DNA from: Lachnospiraceae bacterium
GTDB lineage: Bacteria > Bacillota > Clostridia > Lachnospirales > Lachnospiraceae
Length of the DNA: 20,861 bases
Assembly: GCA_900751785.1 (NCBI GenBank)
Contig: CAADSM010000104.1
Coordinates: forward strand, 1-20,861
Reading direction: 5' to 3'
Both the position numbers and the translations under genes were made by a program. A model generated the notes under the pieces. That model saw nothing but the letters and a program-made list of their open reading frames with translations. It made no database searches and was not told the origin of the DNA. Positions 13,206 to 20,861 of the stretch are shown here, in pieces; the first letter of the stretch is position 1, and each line of letters starts with the position of its first letter.

Positions 13206-14651
13206 TTAAAATCTTCTGCGCCACAGATCCGGTGACAGCATCAGAAGATACGGGATGATCTCCAGACGGCCGACGAGCATGTCGAAGCTGAATACCAGCT
13301 TGGACAGCGGCGAGAACATGTGAAAGTTCTCAACCGGCCCTACTTTAGAGATTCCCGGTCCCACATTATTTATTGTTGTCAAAACACCGCTGAATGATGT
13401 GGCAAAATCAAAATTGTCTATGGATACGATCAGCACCGAAGCTGCCAGTATGAATACATATGCCGCAAAATAGACATTTATTCCACGAAGAGTATCCTGA
13501 GACACTTTTTTCCCGTTCAGCTTGATCACAGTCACTGCATTCGGATGAAGGATCTTCTTGATCTCCTGACGGATCGATTTAAACAGGATGACAAATCTGG
13601 ACACCTTGATTCCGCCGCCGGTCGATCCGGCACAGGCGCCTATGAACATGATCAGCAGCAGCACCGCCTTGGACAGCTCGGGCCATAGCTCATAGTCCGC
13701 CGTATAGAATCCCGTCGTAGTGATCACGGAAGCCACCTGAAAGGAAGCATAGCGGAACGCATGAAGGACATTCCCATAAATATTCAGGATATTCACTGTG
13801 ATCACAGCTATGGAAGCAGTTATGATCCCCAGATACGCTCTGAGCTCCTCGTTCTTGAACACAGCCTTCCAGTCCTTGAGAAGGAGGAAGAAATACATAT
13901 TGAAGTTTACGCCGAAGAGGATCATGAACACAGTGATCACACCGTCGATGTATGCGCTGTCGTAATAGCTCACGCTGGCGTTCCGGTTGGAAAATCCTCC
14001 GGTCCCGGCTGTACTGAACGAATGCACGAGCGCGTCATACAGGTTCATTCCTCCCAGCATGAGGAGGACTACTTCCACGGCAGTGAGCACAAAATACATC
14101 GTATAAAGGATCGTTGCCGTATTTCTCGCCTTGGGAACAAGCTTATCTGTCTCAGGTCCCGGCATTTCTGCTCTCATCAGAGGCATAGAATACTCGTCGT
14201 CAAGCGACGTGATCATCAGGACGAACACGAGCACTCCCATACCACCGATCCAGTGTGTCAGACATCTCCAGAAATTAACGCCCATCGGAAGCGCTTCGAT
14301 ATCCTGGAGAATTGTCGAGCCTGTAGTCGTGAAGCCTGAAACCGTCTCAAAAAATGCGTCGATATAATTCGGAATGCTTCCTGTTATAAAGAACGGCAGC
14401 GCACCGAACAGGGACCAAAGGATCCAGGCAAGCCCCACGACCACGAAGCCCTCCTTGCCGTATATCCGCGTACACTTCGGTTTCTTTCTCCCGAAGACCA
14501 GGAAGATGATCCCTAGGATCGCGCTTACAATGAGGAAAGCGAAGCCGCTTGTCTCCCTGTATATCAATGAGACAAGCGCAGGGATCAGAAGCACAGCTCC
14601 CTCGACCCCCAGCATTTTCCCCAAAATATAAACTATCATTTTCTTATTCAT
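13206..14651 (-). CDS. trkH: TrkH/KtrB-type potassium uptake protein, pore subunit
   Basis: A 481-residue integral membrane protein forming the K+ pathway of a Trk/Ktr system. All four pore-loop filters are visible: TTTGST (108-113), STAGTGGFS (213-221), TTTGFYT (311-317) and NNVGPG (about 430). The conserved GACAGSTGGGIK segment lies after the third loop. Hydrophobic helices span the protein as expected for four M1-P-M2 repeats. The ATG at 14651 lies 10 nt after the trkA stop; its weak ribosome site (plus-strand 14656-14662) overlaps that stop, so translation is probably coupled to trkA. The partner is the TrkA protein encoded just upstream, which gates uptake. Confidence 0.95.
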   Translation of the reverse strand: MNKKMIVYILGKMLGVEGAVLLIPALVSLIYRETSGFAFLIVSAILGIIFLVFGRKKPKCTRIYGKEGFVVVGLAWILWSLFGALPFFITGSIPNYIDAFFETVSGFTTTGSTILQDIEALPMGVNFWRCLTHWIGGMGVLVFVLMITSLDDEYSMPLMRAEMPGPETDKLVPKARNTATILYTMYFVLTAVEVVLLMLGGMNLYDALVHSFSTAGTGGFSNRNASVSYYDSAYIDGVITVFMILFGVNFNMYFFLLLKDWKAVFKNEELRAYLGIITASIAVITVNILNIYGNVLHAFRYASFQVASVITTTGFYTADYELWPELSKAVLLLIMFIGACAGSTGGGIKVSRFVILFKSIRQEIKKILHPNAVTVIKLNGKKVSQDTLRGINVYFAAYVFILAASVLIVSIDNFDFATSFSGVLTTINNVGPGISKVGPVENFHMFSPLSKLVFSFDMLVGRLEIIPYLLMLSPDLWRRRF

Positions 14652-14661
14652 TTTTCTGCCC

Positions 14662-16020
14662 CTACATTAAAATATCTTCCAGATCTTCGATCTTTTTCTC
14701 CATCGTGACGACGATCACGCTGTCGCCCGGCTGCATGCAGTCATCTCCGCCCGGAATGATGATCTGCCGTTTTCTCGCAATGCACGCGATCAGATTGTTC
14801 GACTTCAGGGACAGGTCCTTCAGCGGGATTCCCGTATATCTTGTCTCTGACTTAATAATAAACTCAAGCGCTTCCACCTGTTCATCCACAAGCTGATACA
14901 TAGCCTCGATATTGGCGCTTGCCTGTGAATTTTTTCTCGCACGCACATAGCTCAGGATAGCGTCTGCAGTGGCTGTCTTTGCCGACACGATACTGTCGAT
15001 TCCAAAATCTTCCACCATGCGTGCTCTCCTGTCCTCATTGACCTTTGCTATGATCTTGTCAACCCCCTGGCTCTTTGCAAAAAGCGAGGTGATGATGTTT
15101 TCCTCATCCATGCCGGTCAAAGCGACAAAGGCATCCGCCTCCTCCAGGCCTTCCTCGATCAGGAGATCGTGATCTGTGGCGTCCCCATTGATAATGGTAG
15201 CCTTTGGAAGGAGCTCGCAGAGGTCTTCGCATCTCTGAGCATCTTTCTCTATGATCTTCACCTGCATTCCGATCGCGCAGAGCTGAACCGAAAGATAGTA
15301 CGCAACGCGTCCGCCGCCGCAGATGATGACCTTTTTGATCTTTCCCTTGTGTTTGCCGAGAAGCTTGAAGAACATCTCCACCTCTCTGTGTGAAGCGGCA
15401 ATGTGCAGCTTATCACCCTCTCTGATCACATAATCCCCGTCAGGGATGAGCACTTCGTCTCCATGCTCCACTGCGCACACCAGGATCTTGATCTGGTATT
15501 TATTATACATTTCCGCAAGAGACATGCCGACCAAACGGCTTTCCTTCGCGATCGGGAACTCGATCAGCTCGACCCGTCCCTTCACGAAAGTCTCGATCTT
15601 GCTGGCATCCGGGAAAAGAAGGAGCCGGCTGATCTCGTCCGCCACGATCAGTTCCGGATTTACCGACATACTCAGATGCAGATCCTCCTTCAAGAGACCG
15701 ATCTGGTTGAAATAGATCGGATTGCGCACACGTGCGATCGTGTGCTTTGCTCCCAGCCGCTTTGCGATCAGACAGCTCAGCATATTGCTCTCGTCTGCCG
15801 AGGTGCACGCAATGACAAGATCCGCGTGGGGAACCCCGGCCTCTTTCTGCACCTCTGCATCCACTCCGTCCCCCGCTACACATGCGATATCGAGCCGGTC
15901 GACGGCATATCTGAGCTTCTTCTCATTTCCATCGATCATCACCACATCATAGTCTTCGACAGAAAGCTGCTTTGCAAGTTTATACCCTACTTTCCCATCT
16001 CCAATGATAACAATCTCCAT
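14662..16020 (-). CDS. trkA: TrkA, NAD-binding regulatory subunit of potassium uptake
   Basis: A 452-residue cytoplasmic protein made of two RCK (TrkA_N + TrkA_C) modules, which binds NAD(H) or other nucleotides and controls the TrkH pore. Seen: the first Rossmann motif GDGKVG (7-12) after the opening strand, with an acidic residue in VVMID at the end of the second strand; the second GGGRVAYYL (about 230-238), where the third glycine is replaced by alanine; and C-terminal LEFIIKSETRYTGIPLKDL-type strands of a ligand-sensing TrkA_C domain. Length is usual for the double-module form. The start at 16020 has a GAGGG ribosome site (16029-16033). It heads an operon with trkH. Confidence 0.95.
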   Translation of the reverse strand: MEIVIIGDGKVGYKLAKQLSVEDYDVVMIDGNEKKLRYAVDRLDIACVAGDGVDAEVQKEAGVPHADLVIACTSADESNMLSCLIAKRLGAKHTIARVRNPIYFNQIGLLKEDLHLSMSVNPELIVADEISRLLLFPDASKIETFVKGRVELIEFPIAKESRLVGMSLAEMYNKYQIKILVCAVEHGDEVLIPDGDYVIREGDKLHIAASHREVEMFFKLLGKHKGKIKKVIICGGGRVAYYLSVQLCAIGMQVKIIEKDAQRCEDLCELLPKATIINGDATDHDLLIEEGLEEADAFVALTGMDEENIITSLFAKSQGVDKIIAKVNEDRRARMVEDFGIDSIVSAKTATADAILSYVRARKNSQASANIEAMYQLVDEQVEALEFIIKSETRYTGIPLKDLSLKSNNLIACIARKRQIIIPGGDDCMQPGDSVIVVTMEKKIEDLEDILM

Positions 16021-16077
16021 ACTTTTTTCCCTCTGTATTATGTACGATTTTTAGTCAGCTGTATTCACAGCAGAGCA

Positions 16078-16106
16078 ATTATAGCACCTTTAAATATAAA
16101 GTACAA
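16078..16106 (-). promoter_or_regulatory. trkA promoter
   Basis: On the minus strand, -35 TTGTAC (16101-16106), a 17-bp spacer and a perfect -10 TATAAT (16078-16083). The leader is only about 50 nt, too short for a ydaO-type c-di-AMP riboswitch. Confidence 0.75.
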
Positions 16107-16248
16107 CAATCTTAGCACTTTCTTTACACGTTCCTTTTTCTCCTGCTTCGATGCAGTTCTCGTCTGACCTGCGTGCTCGCCTGCACGGCTGCTCTGACGC
16201 CCTTTATTTTCCCAGGCTCAGCAGGGATCGCGCCTCTTCGCAAAGCGA

Positions 16249-16308
16249 CAGGGCATATGGCCGCTGAACCATATGCCCTGTTCCAGACGCCGGGATTTCC
16301 GCCGTCTT
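16249..16308 (-). terminator. Two strong hairpins after the EF-G-like gene
   Basis: Just after the stop codon are an imperfect stem (16286-16308, AGACG-CGG with CCG-CGTCT) and a perfect 13-bp stem (16249-16261 with 16270-16282, ACAGGGCATATGG). Neither is followed by a U run on the minus strand. They may mark the 3' end or protect it from decay, but are not classical Rho-independent terminators. From here to the trkA promoter nothing else was recognised. Confidence 0.4.
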
Positions 16309-16320
16309 TGCCTTATTCTT

Positions 16321-18396
16321 CTATTCTTCCGCTGCTCTCGCCGCGATCTCTTTCTCCTGTACATCCGAAGGAGCCTGCTCATATCTTGCGAATGCGTACT
16401 CATATGTGCCGCGTCCGCCAGTCATAGAGCGCAGTGTGGTGCAGTATCCGAAAAGTCCTGTCATCGGGATATCTGCCTCGATGACCTGTTTTCCTCCAGC
16501 GATCGGGTTCATTCCGAGAACGCGCCCGCGCCTCTTGTTCAGATCTCCCATTACATCTCCTGTATAGTCGTCCGGCACAGTAACCTTCAGGGAAGCAATC
16601 GGCTCAAGAAGGACTGGAGACGCCTCCATAAATCCTTTCTTAAATGCCTGGACTGTCGCTGTCTTGAACGCCATCTCCGAGGAATCTACCGGATGATAGG
16701 AGCCATCGTACAATGTCGCCTTCACGCCCACGACCGGATAACCTGCCAGAGGTCCCTTGCCCACGGAATCCTGGAGTCCTTTTTCCACTGCCGGGAAGTA
16801 GTTCTTCGGAACTGCTCCACCGACTACACATTCCTCGAATACATACGGAGTCTCCAGATCTCCGGACGGCTCGAATCTCATCTTAACATGACCGTACTGG
16901 CCGTGTCCGCCGGACTGCTTTTTGTATTTTGTATCGACGTCCGAATTTTTCCGGATCGTCTCGCGGAAAGCAACCTTCGGCGTCGACAGTGAGATCTCTA
17001 CCTTATATCTTGCTGCAAGCTTGCTCGCCGTGATCTCCAGATGCTGATCTCCCATGCCGTACAGGAGTGTCTGTCTGTTCTCGCTGTCATTCACTGCCTT
17101 GAGCGTCACATCCTCTGCCATCATCCTTGCAAGTGCCTGGGACACCTTATCCTCGTCGCCTTTCTTATTTACCGTGTACTTCATATATGTATAAGGTACG
17201 GAATACTCTGTCTTTGCATAAGATACCGGAGCTGACTTTGTAGAGAGCGTATCGCCTGTGCGCGTATTCGCAAGCTTCGCGATCGCGCCGATATCTCCTG
17301 CAAACAGTTCGGATACTTCTGACGGCTTATTTCCGCACATTGTATACAGCTTGCCAGGCTTCTCTTCCGCTTCTGTGTCCGCATTGTAGAGAACATCATC
17401 GCCCTTGAGGACGCCTGAGCACACCTTTACGAAGGAATATTTTCCGATGAACGGGTCTACCATTGTCTTAAAAACATATGCCGTCTTTGCCTTGGAGAAA
17501 TCATAGTTCGCCTCAAAGATTTCATTCGTCCTGCGGTTGATGCCCGCGCATGTCCTCTTATCCGGGCTCGGGAAGAACCTTACGATATCGGACAGCAGGT
17601 TTGCAACGCCCTGAGCCTGGATATTCGATCCCATAGCCACCGGAACGATGTCTCCGTCCATAACTTCCGTACGCATCGCCGCGCGGATCTCCTCGATTGA
17701 AAACTCTTCGCCGCTGAAATAGCGCTCCATGAACTCTTCGCTCGTCTCGGCAACAGCTTCCATCAGCGAATCTCTCAGGATCTCAAGGTTCGGCTTACAG
17801 TAATCCGGAATCTCGCACTCTTCTCTCTGTCCGATTCCCGTATATCTGCGCCCTGCATTCTTGATGACATTGATATAGCCCACCAGCTTCTCGTTCTCAC
17901 GGATCGGCTGGAAATGCGGAGCGATCTTTTTTCCGTATCTTGCTGTCAGATCCTCGACCACCTGGCGGAAACTTGCATCGTCCACGTCCATCTCTGTCAC
18001 ATATACCATTCTCGGCAGATTGTATTTGTCACACAGCTCCCATGCCTTTTCCGTACCGACCTGCACGCCCGCTTTTCCTGATACGACGATAACTGCCGCA
18101 TCCGCCGCACTCACTGCTTCCTCTACTTCTCCGACAAAATCAAAATACCCCGGCGTATCAAGGATATTGATCTTCGCTTTCTCCCATTCGATGGGAATCA
18201 GACTTGTGCTGATAGAAAATCCACGCTTCTGCTCCTCTTTATCGAAATCGCTCACCGTATTGGATTCGGAGATCTTGCCCATACGGCTTGTGGCACCTGA
18301 TACATACAGCATCGCCTCAACAAGACTCGTCTTGCCGCTTCCGCCATGTCCAAGCAATACCACGTTCCTAATCTCGTCTGTTCTGTAAACCTTCAT
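16321..18396 (-). CDS. fusA: Elongation factor G paralogue (EF-G-2 type)
   Basis: A 691-residue five-domain translational GTPase. Seen: P-loop GHGGSGKT (16-23), switch I RGFSIS (58-63), G3 DTPGYFDF (80-87) and G4 position TEMD (134-137). Domain II, domain III, domain IV with SGGHGQYGHVKM, and the C-terminal domain V with MTGGRGTYEYAFARYE follow. Canonical EF-G has RGITI, DTPGH and NKMD. The His-to-Tyr change in G3 and the changed G2 and G4 motifs place this with the EF-G-2/EF-G-like paralogues, not the str-operon fusA, and no rpsL/rpsG/tuf neighbours are present. The ATG at 18396 has AAGGAGG (18404-18410) at 7 nt. It is a single-gene unit with its own promoter. A ribosome-associated GTPase role is likely; the exact step is unknown. 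Confidence 0.92.
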   Translation of the reverse strand: MKVYRTDEIRNVVLLGHGGSGKTSLVEAMLYVSGATSRMGKISESNTVSDFDKEEQKRGFSISTSLIPIEWEKAKINILDTPGYFDFVGEVEEAVSAADAAVIVVSGKAGVQVGTEKAWELCDKYNLPRMVYVTEMDVDDASFRQVVEDLTARYGKKIAPHFQPIRENEKLVGYINVIKNAGRRYTGIGQREECEIPDYCKPNLEILRDSLMEAVAETSEEFMERYFSGEEFSIEEIRAAMRTEVMDGDIVPVAMGSNIQAQGVANLLSDIVRFFPSPDKRTCAGINRRTNEIFEANYDFSKAKTAYVFKTMVDPFIGKYSFVKVCSGVLKGDDVLYNADTEAEEKPGKLYTMCGNKPSEVSELFAGDIGAIAKLANTRTGDTLSTKSAPVSYAKTEYSVPYTYMKYTVNKKGDEDKVSQALARMMAEDVTLKAVNDSENRQTLLYGMGDQHLEITASKLAARYKVEISLSTPKVAFRETIRKNSDVDTKYKKQSGGHGQYGHVKMRFEPSGDLETPYVFEECVVGGAVPKNYFPAVEKGLQDSVGKGPLAGYPVVGVKATLYDGSYHPVDSSEMAFKTATVQAFKKGFMEASPVLLEPIASLKVTVPDDYTGDVMGDLNKRRGRVLGMNPIAGGKQVIEADIPMTGLFGYCTTLRSMTGGRGTYEYAFARYEQAPSDVQEKEIAARAAEE

Positions 18397-18465
18397 GCTG
18401 CTGCCTCCTTGTGTGTAGTTATTATGCTCATCCTTTTTTCTGATGGATATGCACGCTATGGATAT

Positions 18466-18494
18466 ATTGTACTAAAACTTTTCTATAATTACAA
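18466..18494 (-). promoter_or_regulatory. Promoter of the EF-G-like gene
   Basis: On the minus strand, -35 TTGTAA (18489-18494), a 17-bp spacer and -10 TACAAT (18466-18471). The transcript starts near 18459 with a leader of about 60 nt. Confidence 0.65.
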
Positions 18495-18512
18495 CTATTT
18501 TATTCACATTTC

Positions 18513-18528
18513 ACAGATTCAAATCTGT
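18513..18528. promoter_or_regulatory. Inverted repeat between the divergent EF-G-like and tyrA promoters
   Basis: ACAGATT-CA-AATCTGT is a perfect 7-2-7 palindrome. It touches the -35 of the tyrA promoter and lies 18 bp upstream of the EF-G-like -35, an apt place for an operator. The binding protein is unknown. Confidence 0.35.
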
Positions 18529-18556
18529 TTACTTTTACAGAGCACCGTGTTAAAAT
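18528..18556 (+). promoter_or_regulatory. tyrA promoter
   Basis: -35 TTTACT (18528-18533), a 17-bp spacer and -10 TAAAAT (18551-18556). The predicted start, about 18563, falls at the edge of a GTGCGG/CCGCAC inverted repeat (18565-18586), which could be a 5' hairpin or an operator. Confidence 0.6.
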
Positions 18557-18619
18557 ATCTTTATGTGCGGGCATACATGTCCGCACGATTCTTATGTATT
18601 ATGAAAGGACTACTCAGAC

Positions 18620-19717
18620 ATGACTTCAGTAAAAATCGGCTTTATCGGACTCGGACTGATCGGAGGCTCCATCGCAAAAGCGATCCGTCAGTATTATCCG
18701 GATTACGAGATCCTCGCCTTTGACAAGAACCGCGAGACACTGGCGCTTGCGGTCCAGGAGGGCACGATCCATACTTCCTGCTCTTCTATAGATGAAAACT
18801 TCAGGGGCTGCAGATACATTTTTCTCTGCGCACCGGTGGCGTACAATACAGCTTACATGCCCCAGCTCAAAAATATGATCGACAGCAGCTGCATCCTGAC
18901 CGATGTAGGGAGCGTGAAGACCTCCATCCACGAGGAAGTGATCTCCCTCGGACTGGAAGAAAACTTTATCGGCGGGCATCCGATGGCCGGCTCTGAAAAA
19001 AGCGGATTCCCCAATTCAAAGGCGCATCTTATTGAAAATGCCTACTATATCCTCACACCCTCCGCAAAGGTGCCAGAGGAAAAGGTGAACGCCTACAGGG
19101 ATTTCGTAAGCTCCCTGAAGGCTCTGCCGGTCGTCCTCGACTACAGAGAGCATGATTACATCACCGGGACGATCAGCCATCTGCCGCATATCATCGCCTC
19201 CACCCTGGTGAACCTTGTGCGGGATACAGACTCAAAGGATGAGCTTATGAAGGCGCTGGCCGCCGGAGGATTCAAGGATATCACAAGGATCGCCTCCTCA
19301 TCCCCTGTGATGTGGCAGCAGATCTGCCTGAAAAACGGCAAAAACATTTCCCGCATCCTCGGAGACTATATTGATATGCTCAGCAGGACAAAGGAGCTTG
19401 TGGATTGCTCTGACGACGAGGGGCTCTACACTCTGTTCGAGTCGTCAAAGGATTACCGCGACTCCATGCCGAACAGCTCTGCCGGACCGATCAAGAAACA
19501 GTTCGCGCTCTACTGCGATATCATCGATGAAGCCGGAGGGATCGCGACCATCGCGACGATCCTCGCGAGCAATAATATCAGCATCAAAAATATCGGCATC
19601 ATACACAACCGTGAGTTTGAAGAAGGCGCCCTCCGCATCGAATTTTACGACGAGGACTCTTCTGTCAAGGCAGCGGGCCTCCTGCGGAAATACCGCTATA
19701 TCGTCTATGAAATATAG
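18620..19717 (+). CDS. tyrA: Prephenate dehydrogenase with C-terminal ACT domain
   Basis: A 365-residue cytoplasmic enzyme that oxidises and decarboxylates prephenate to 4-hydroxyphenylpyruvate with NAD+ on the route to tyrosine. Seen: the Rossmann loop GLGLIGGS (10-17), the conserved GGHPMAGSEKSG segment (about 118-129), the catalytic-domain stretch HDYITGTISHLPHI (about 178-191), and an ACT domain from about residue 298 (EAGGIATIATILASNNISIK...), which usually senses tyrosine for feedback control. No chorismate mutase domain is fused. The start at 18620 has AAAGGA (18604-18609) at 10 nt. aroA follows 137 nt downstream on the same strand, so the two probably form part of an aromatic amino acid operon that runs beyond the window. 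Confidence 0.95.
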   Translation: MTSVKIGFIGLGLIGGSIAKAIRQYYPDYEILAFDKNRETLALAVQEGTIHTSCSSIDENFRGCRYIFLCAPVAYNTAYMPQLKNMIDSSCILTDVGSVKTSIHEEVISLGLEENFIGGHPMAGSEKSGFPNSKAHLIENAYYILTPSAKVPEEKVNAYRDFVSSLKALPVVLDYREHDYITGTISHLPHIIASTLVNLVRDTDSKDELMKALAAGGFKDITRIASSSPVMWQQICLKNGKNISRILGDYIDMLSRTKELVDCSDDEGLYTLFESSKDYRDSMPNSSAGPIKKQFALYCDIIDEAGGIATIATILASNNISIKNIGIIHNREFEEGALRIEFYDEDSSVKAAGLLRKYRYIVYEI

Positions 19718-19749
19718 CCCGCGCATTTTAAACGAATTAATCTAAAATG

Positions 19750-19817
19750 GCAGAGCGGATCACAGGTCCATATACATGCTCCGCCTTTTCCGCAGGCAGT
19801 CAGGCTGTCTGCTCTGC
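19750..19817 (+). promoter_or_regulatory. Possible alternative RNA structures between tyrA and aroA
   Basis: GCAGAGC (19750-19756) can pair with GCTCTGC (19811-19817). The overlapping GCGGA (19755-19759) can instead pair with TCCGC (19780-19784). The right arm also borders a CAG-CAG/CTG-CTG stem near 19793-19810. The second arrangement is followed by a CTTTTCC stretch. This could be an attenuator or simply a processed intercistronic region; no T-box or leader peptide was recognised. Confidence 0.3.
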
Positions 19818-19854
19818 GTTTATTTTACTACAGATACAGAAAGGAACGATTATC

Positions 19855-20861
19855 ATGGAATTATGCAGTATTAGCGGATTAAAAGGAAAGATCACAGTCC
19901 CGGGGGACAAATCGATCTCCCACCGCTGTGTGATGTTCGGCTCTATTGCAGAGGGGACAACAGAAGTACAACATTTTCTCACAGGGGCAGACTGCCTTGC
20001 GACCATCCGCTGCTTCCGCTCCCTGGGTATTGAGATCGAGGAAAAGGAAACCTCTGTTATCATACACGGGAAAGGGCTCCGCGGGCTGACTGCACCGTCG
20101 CAGATGCTCGATGCAGGGAACAGCGGGACAACGACCCGCCTGCTCTCAGGCATCCTCGCCGGACAGGCATTCGAGTCCAGCCTTTCCGGAGATGACTCAC
20201 TGAACAGGCGTCCCATGAAACGGATCATGGATCCTCTCACACAGATGGGAGCGAAGATTTCCAGCATCCGCAATAACGGCTGCGCGCCGCTTCATATCAG
20301 CCCCGGAGAGCTCCACGGCATAGATTATGAATCTCCTGTAGCGTCCGCGCAGGTCAAATCCTGTATCCTGCTCGCAGGTCTTTATGCGGACGGAGAGACC
20401 TCAGTCACAGAACCAAGCCTTTCCCGCAACCACACGGAACTTATGCTCAAAGAGTTCGGAGCGGATATCCGTTCCACCTACGCCCTCGACAGCACGAAAG
20501 CAACTGCGTCCATCTATCCGGGCGGCCGGCTGTGCGGACAGAAGATCACTGTGCCGGGCGACATTTCCTCAGCTGCCTACTTCATCGCGGCGGGACTGCT
20601 CGTGCCCGACTCTGAGATCCTCATTGAAAATGTAGGGATCAACCCGACCCGCGCCGGGATCCTGAGAGTCTGCGAAGACATGGGCGGCGACATCACTCTT
20701 CTGAACGAGAGGATCGAGGGCGGCGAAAAGATCGCTGACATCCTCGTGCGCACGAGCCGCCTTCACGGCATCACCATCGAAGGCGATATCATCCCCACAC
20801 TGATCGACGAGATCCCTGTCATCGCCGTCATGGCAGGCGCACCGGGAGGCAAAGCCCGCCA
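19855..20861 (+). CDS. aroA: 3-phosphoshikimate 1-carboxyvinyltransferase (EPSP synthase), cut by window end
   Basis: The first 335 codons of an enzyme of about 430 residues; the frame stays open to the last base, so the C-terminus is outside the window. The enzyme joins shikimate-3-phosphate and phosphoenolpyruvate in the shikimate pathway. Seen: the N-terminal GDKSISHR motif (about 17-24), LDAGNSGTTTRLL (about 85-97), which holds the class signature around the phosphoenolpyruvate site, RRPMKRI (about 119-125), SAQVKSC (about 164-170) and a second GDISSAAYF (about 237-245). The ATG at 19855 has AAGGA (19841-19845) at 9 nt. With tyrA upstream it belongs to an aromatic amino acid cluster. Confidence 0.96.
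   Translation, partial: MELCSISGLKGKITVPGDKSISHRCVMFGSIAEGTTEVQHFLTGADCLATIRCFRSLGIEIEEKETSVIIHGKGLRGLTAPSQMLDAGNSGTTTRLLSGILAGQAFESSLSGDDSLNRRPMKRIMDPLTQMGAKISSIRNNGCAPLHISPGELHGIDYESPVASAQVKSCILLAGLYADGETSVTEPSLSRNHTELMLKEFGADIRSTYALDSTKATASIYPGGRLCGQKITVPGDISSAAYFIAAGLLVPDSEILIENVGINPTRAGILRVCEDMGGDITLLNERIEGGEKIADILVRTSRLHGITIEGDIIPTLIDEIPVIAVMAGAPGGKAR

Noticed and set aside
16021..16106. Possible c-di-AMP (ydaO) riboswitch before trkA
   Set aside because: The leader from the predicted promoter to the start codon is only about 50 nt, far too short for that riboswitch.

Overview
The window looks like chromosomal DNA of an anaerobic, low- to mid-GC Firmicute, most likely a Lachnospiraceae-type Clostridium. 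The grounds are a leuS gene behind a T-box leader, an oxygen-sensitive class III ribonucleotide reductase pair (nrdD-nrdG), a DUF3793-flavodoxin pair behind Fur-like sites, strong AAAGGAGG ribosome sites, and a small holin-like toxin of a type common in gut Clostridia. No rRNA, tRNA, CRISPR array or intact insertion sequence was seen. Most of the window is housekeeping DNA on the minus strand.

Layout from left to right. (1) 123-845, plus strand: a RibD C-terminal-domain (dihydrofolate-reductase fold) reductase. (2) 880-1215: a compact type I toxin-antitoxin-like module, with a 30-residue membrane toxin on the minus strand and a predicted antisense RNA on the plus strand. An inverted pair of hairpins flanks it. 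(3) 1333-4249, minus: leuS with its terminator, T-box leader (specifier CUC) and promoter. (4) 4294-5388, minus: an Rpn/PD-(D/E)XK nuclease-type protein with a 14-residue-periodic coiled-coil tail. (5) 5675-8629, minus: nrdD-nrdG with two NrdR-box-like sites 31 bp apart, one filling the promoter spacer. (6) 8697-9575, minus: a ZIP-family metal transporter. (7) 9685-10826, minus: DUF3793 protein plus flavodoxin behind Fur-like palindromes. (8) 10859-11413, plus: a 140-residue P-loop protein of unknown role. (9) 11442-16106, minus: trkA-trkH potassium uptake genes, then an unrecognised membrane protein after a hairpin. (10) 16249-18494, minus: an EF-G paralogue of the EF-G-2 type. (11) 18513 to the right end, plus: tyrA and the start of aroA (cut by the window edge), both for aromatic amino acid synthesis.

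Several units carry readable control signals. Leucyl-tRNA charging is sensed at leuS, the deoxynucleotide repressor NrdR probably acts at nrdDG, and iron status probably acts through Fur at the flavodoxin operon. The least conventional part is the toxin module at 880-1215. Its two convergent RNAs appear to share a stem-loop, the toxin stop codon lies inside the antisense terminator stem, and the toxin leader has a segment that could pair either with an upstream arm or with the ribosome-binding site. All functional statements are read from sequence motifs alone; nothing was searched or folded by computer.
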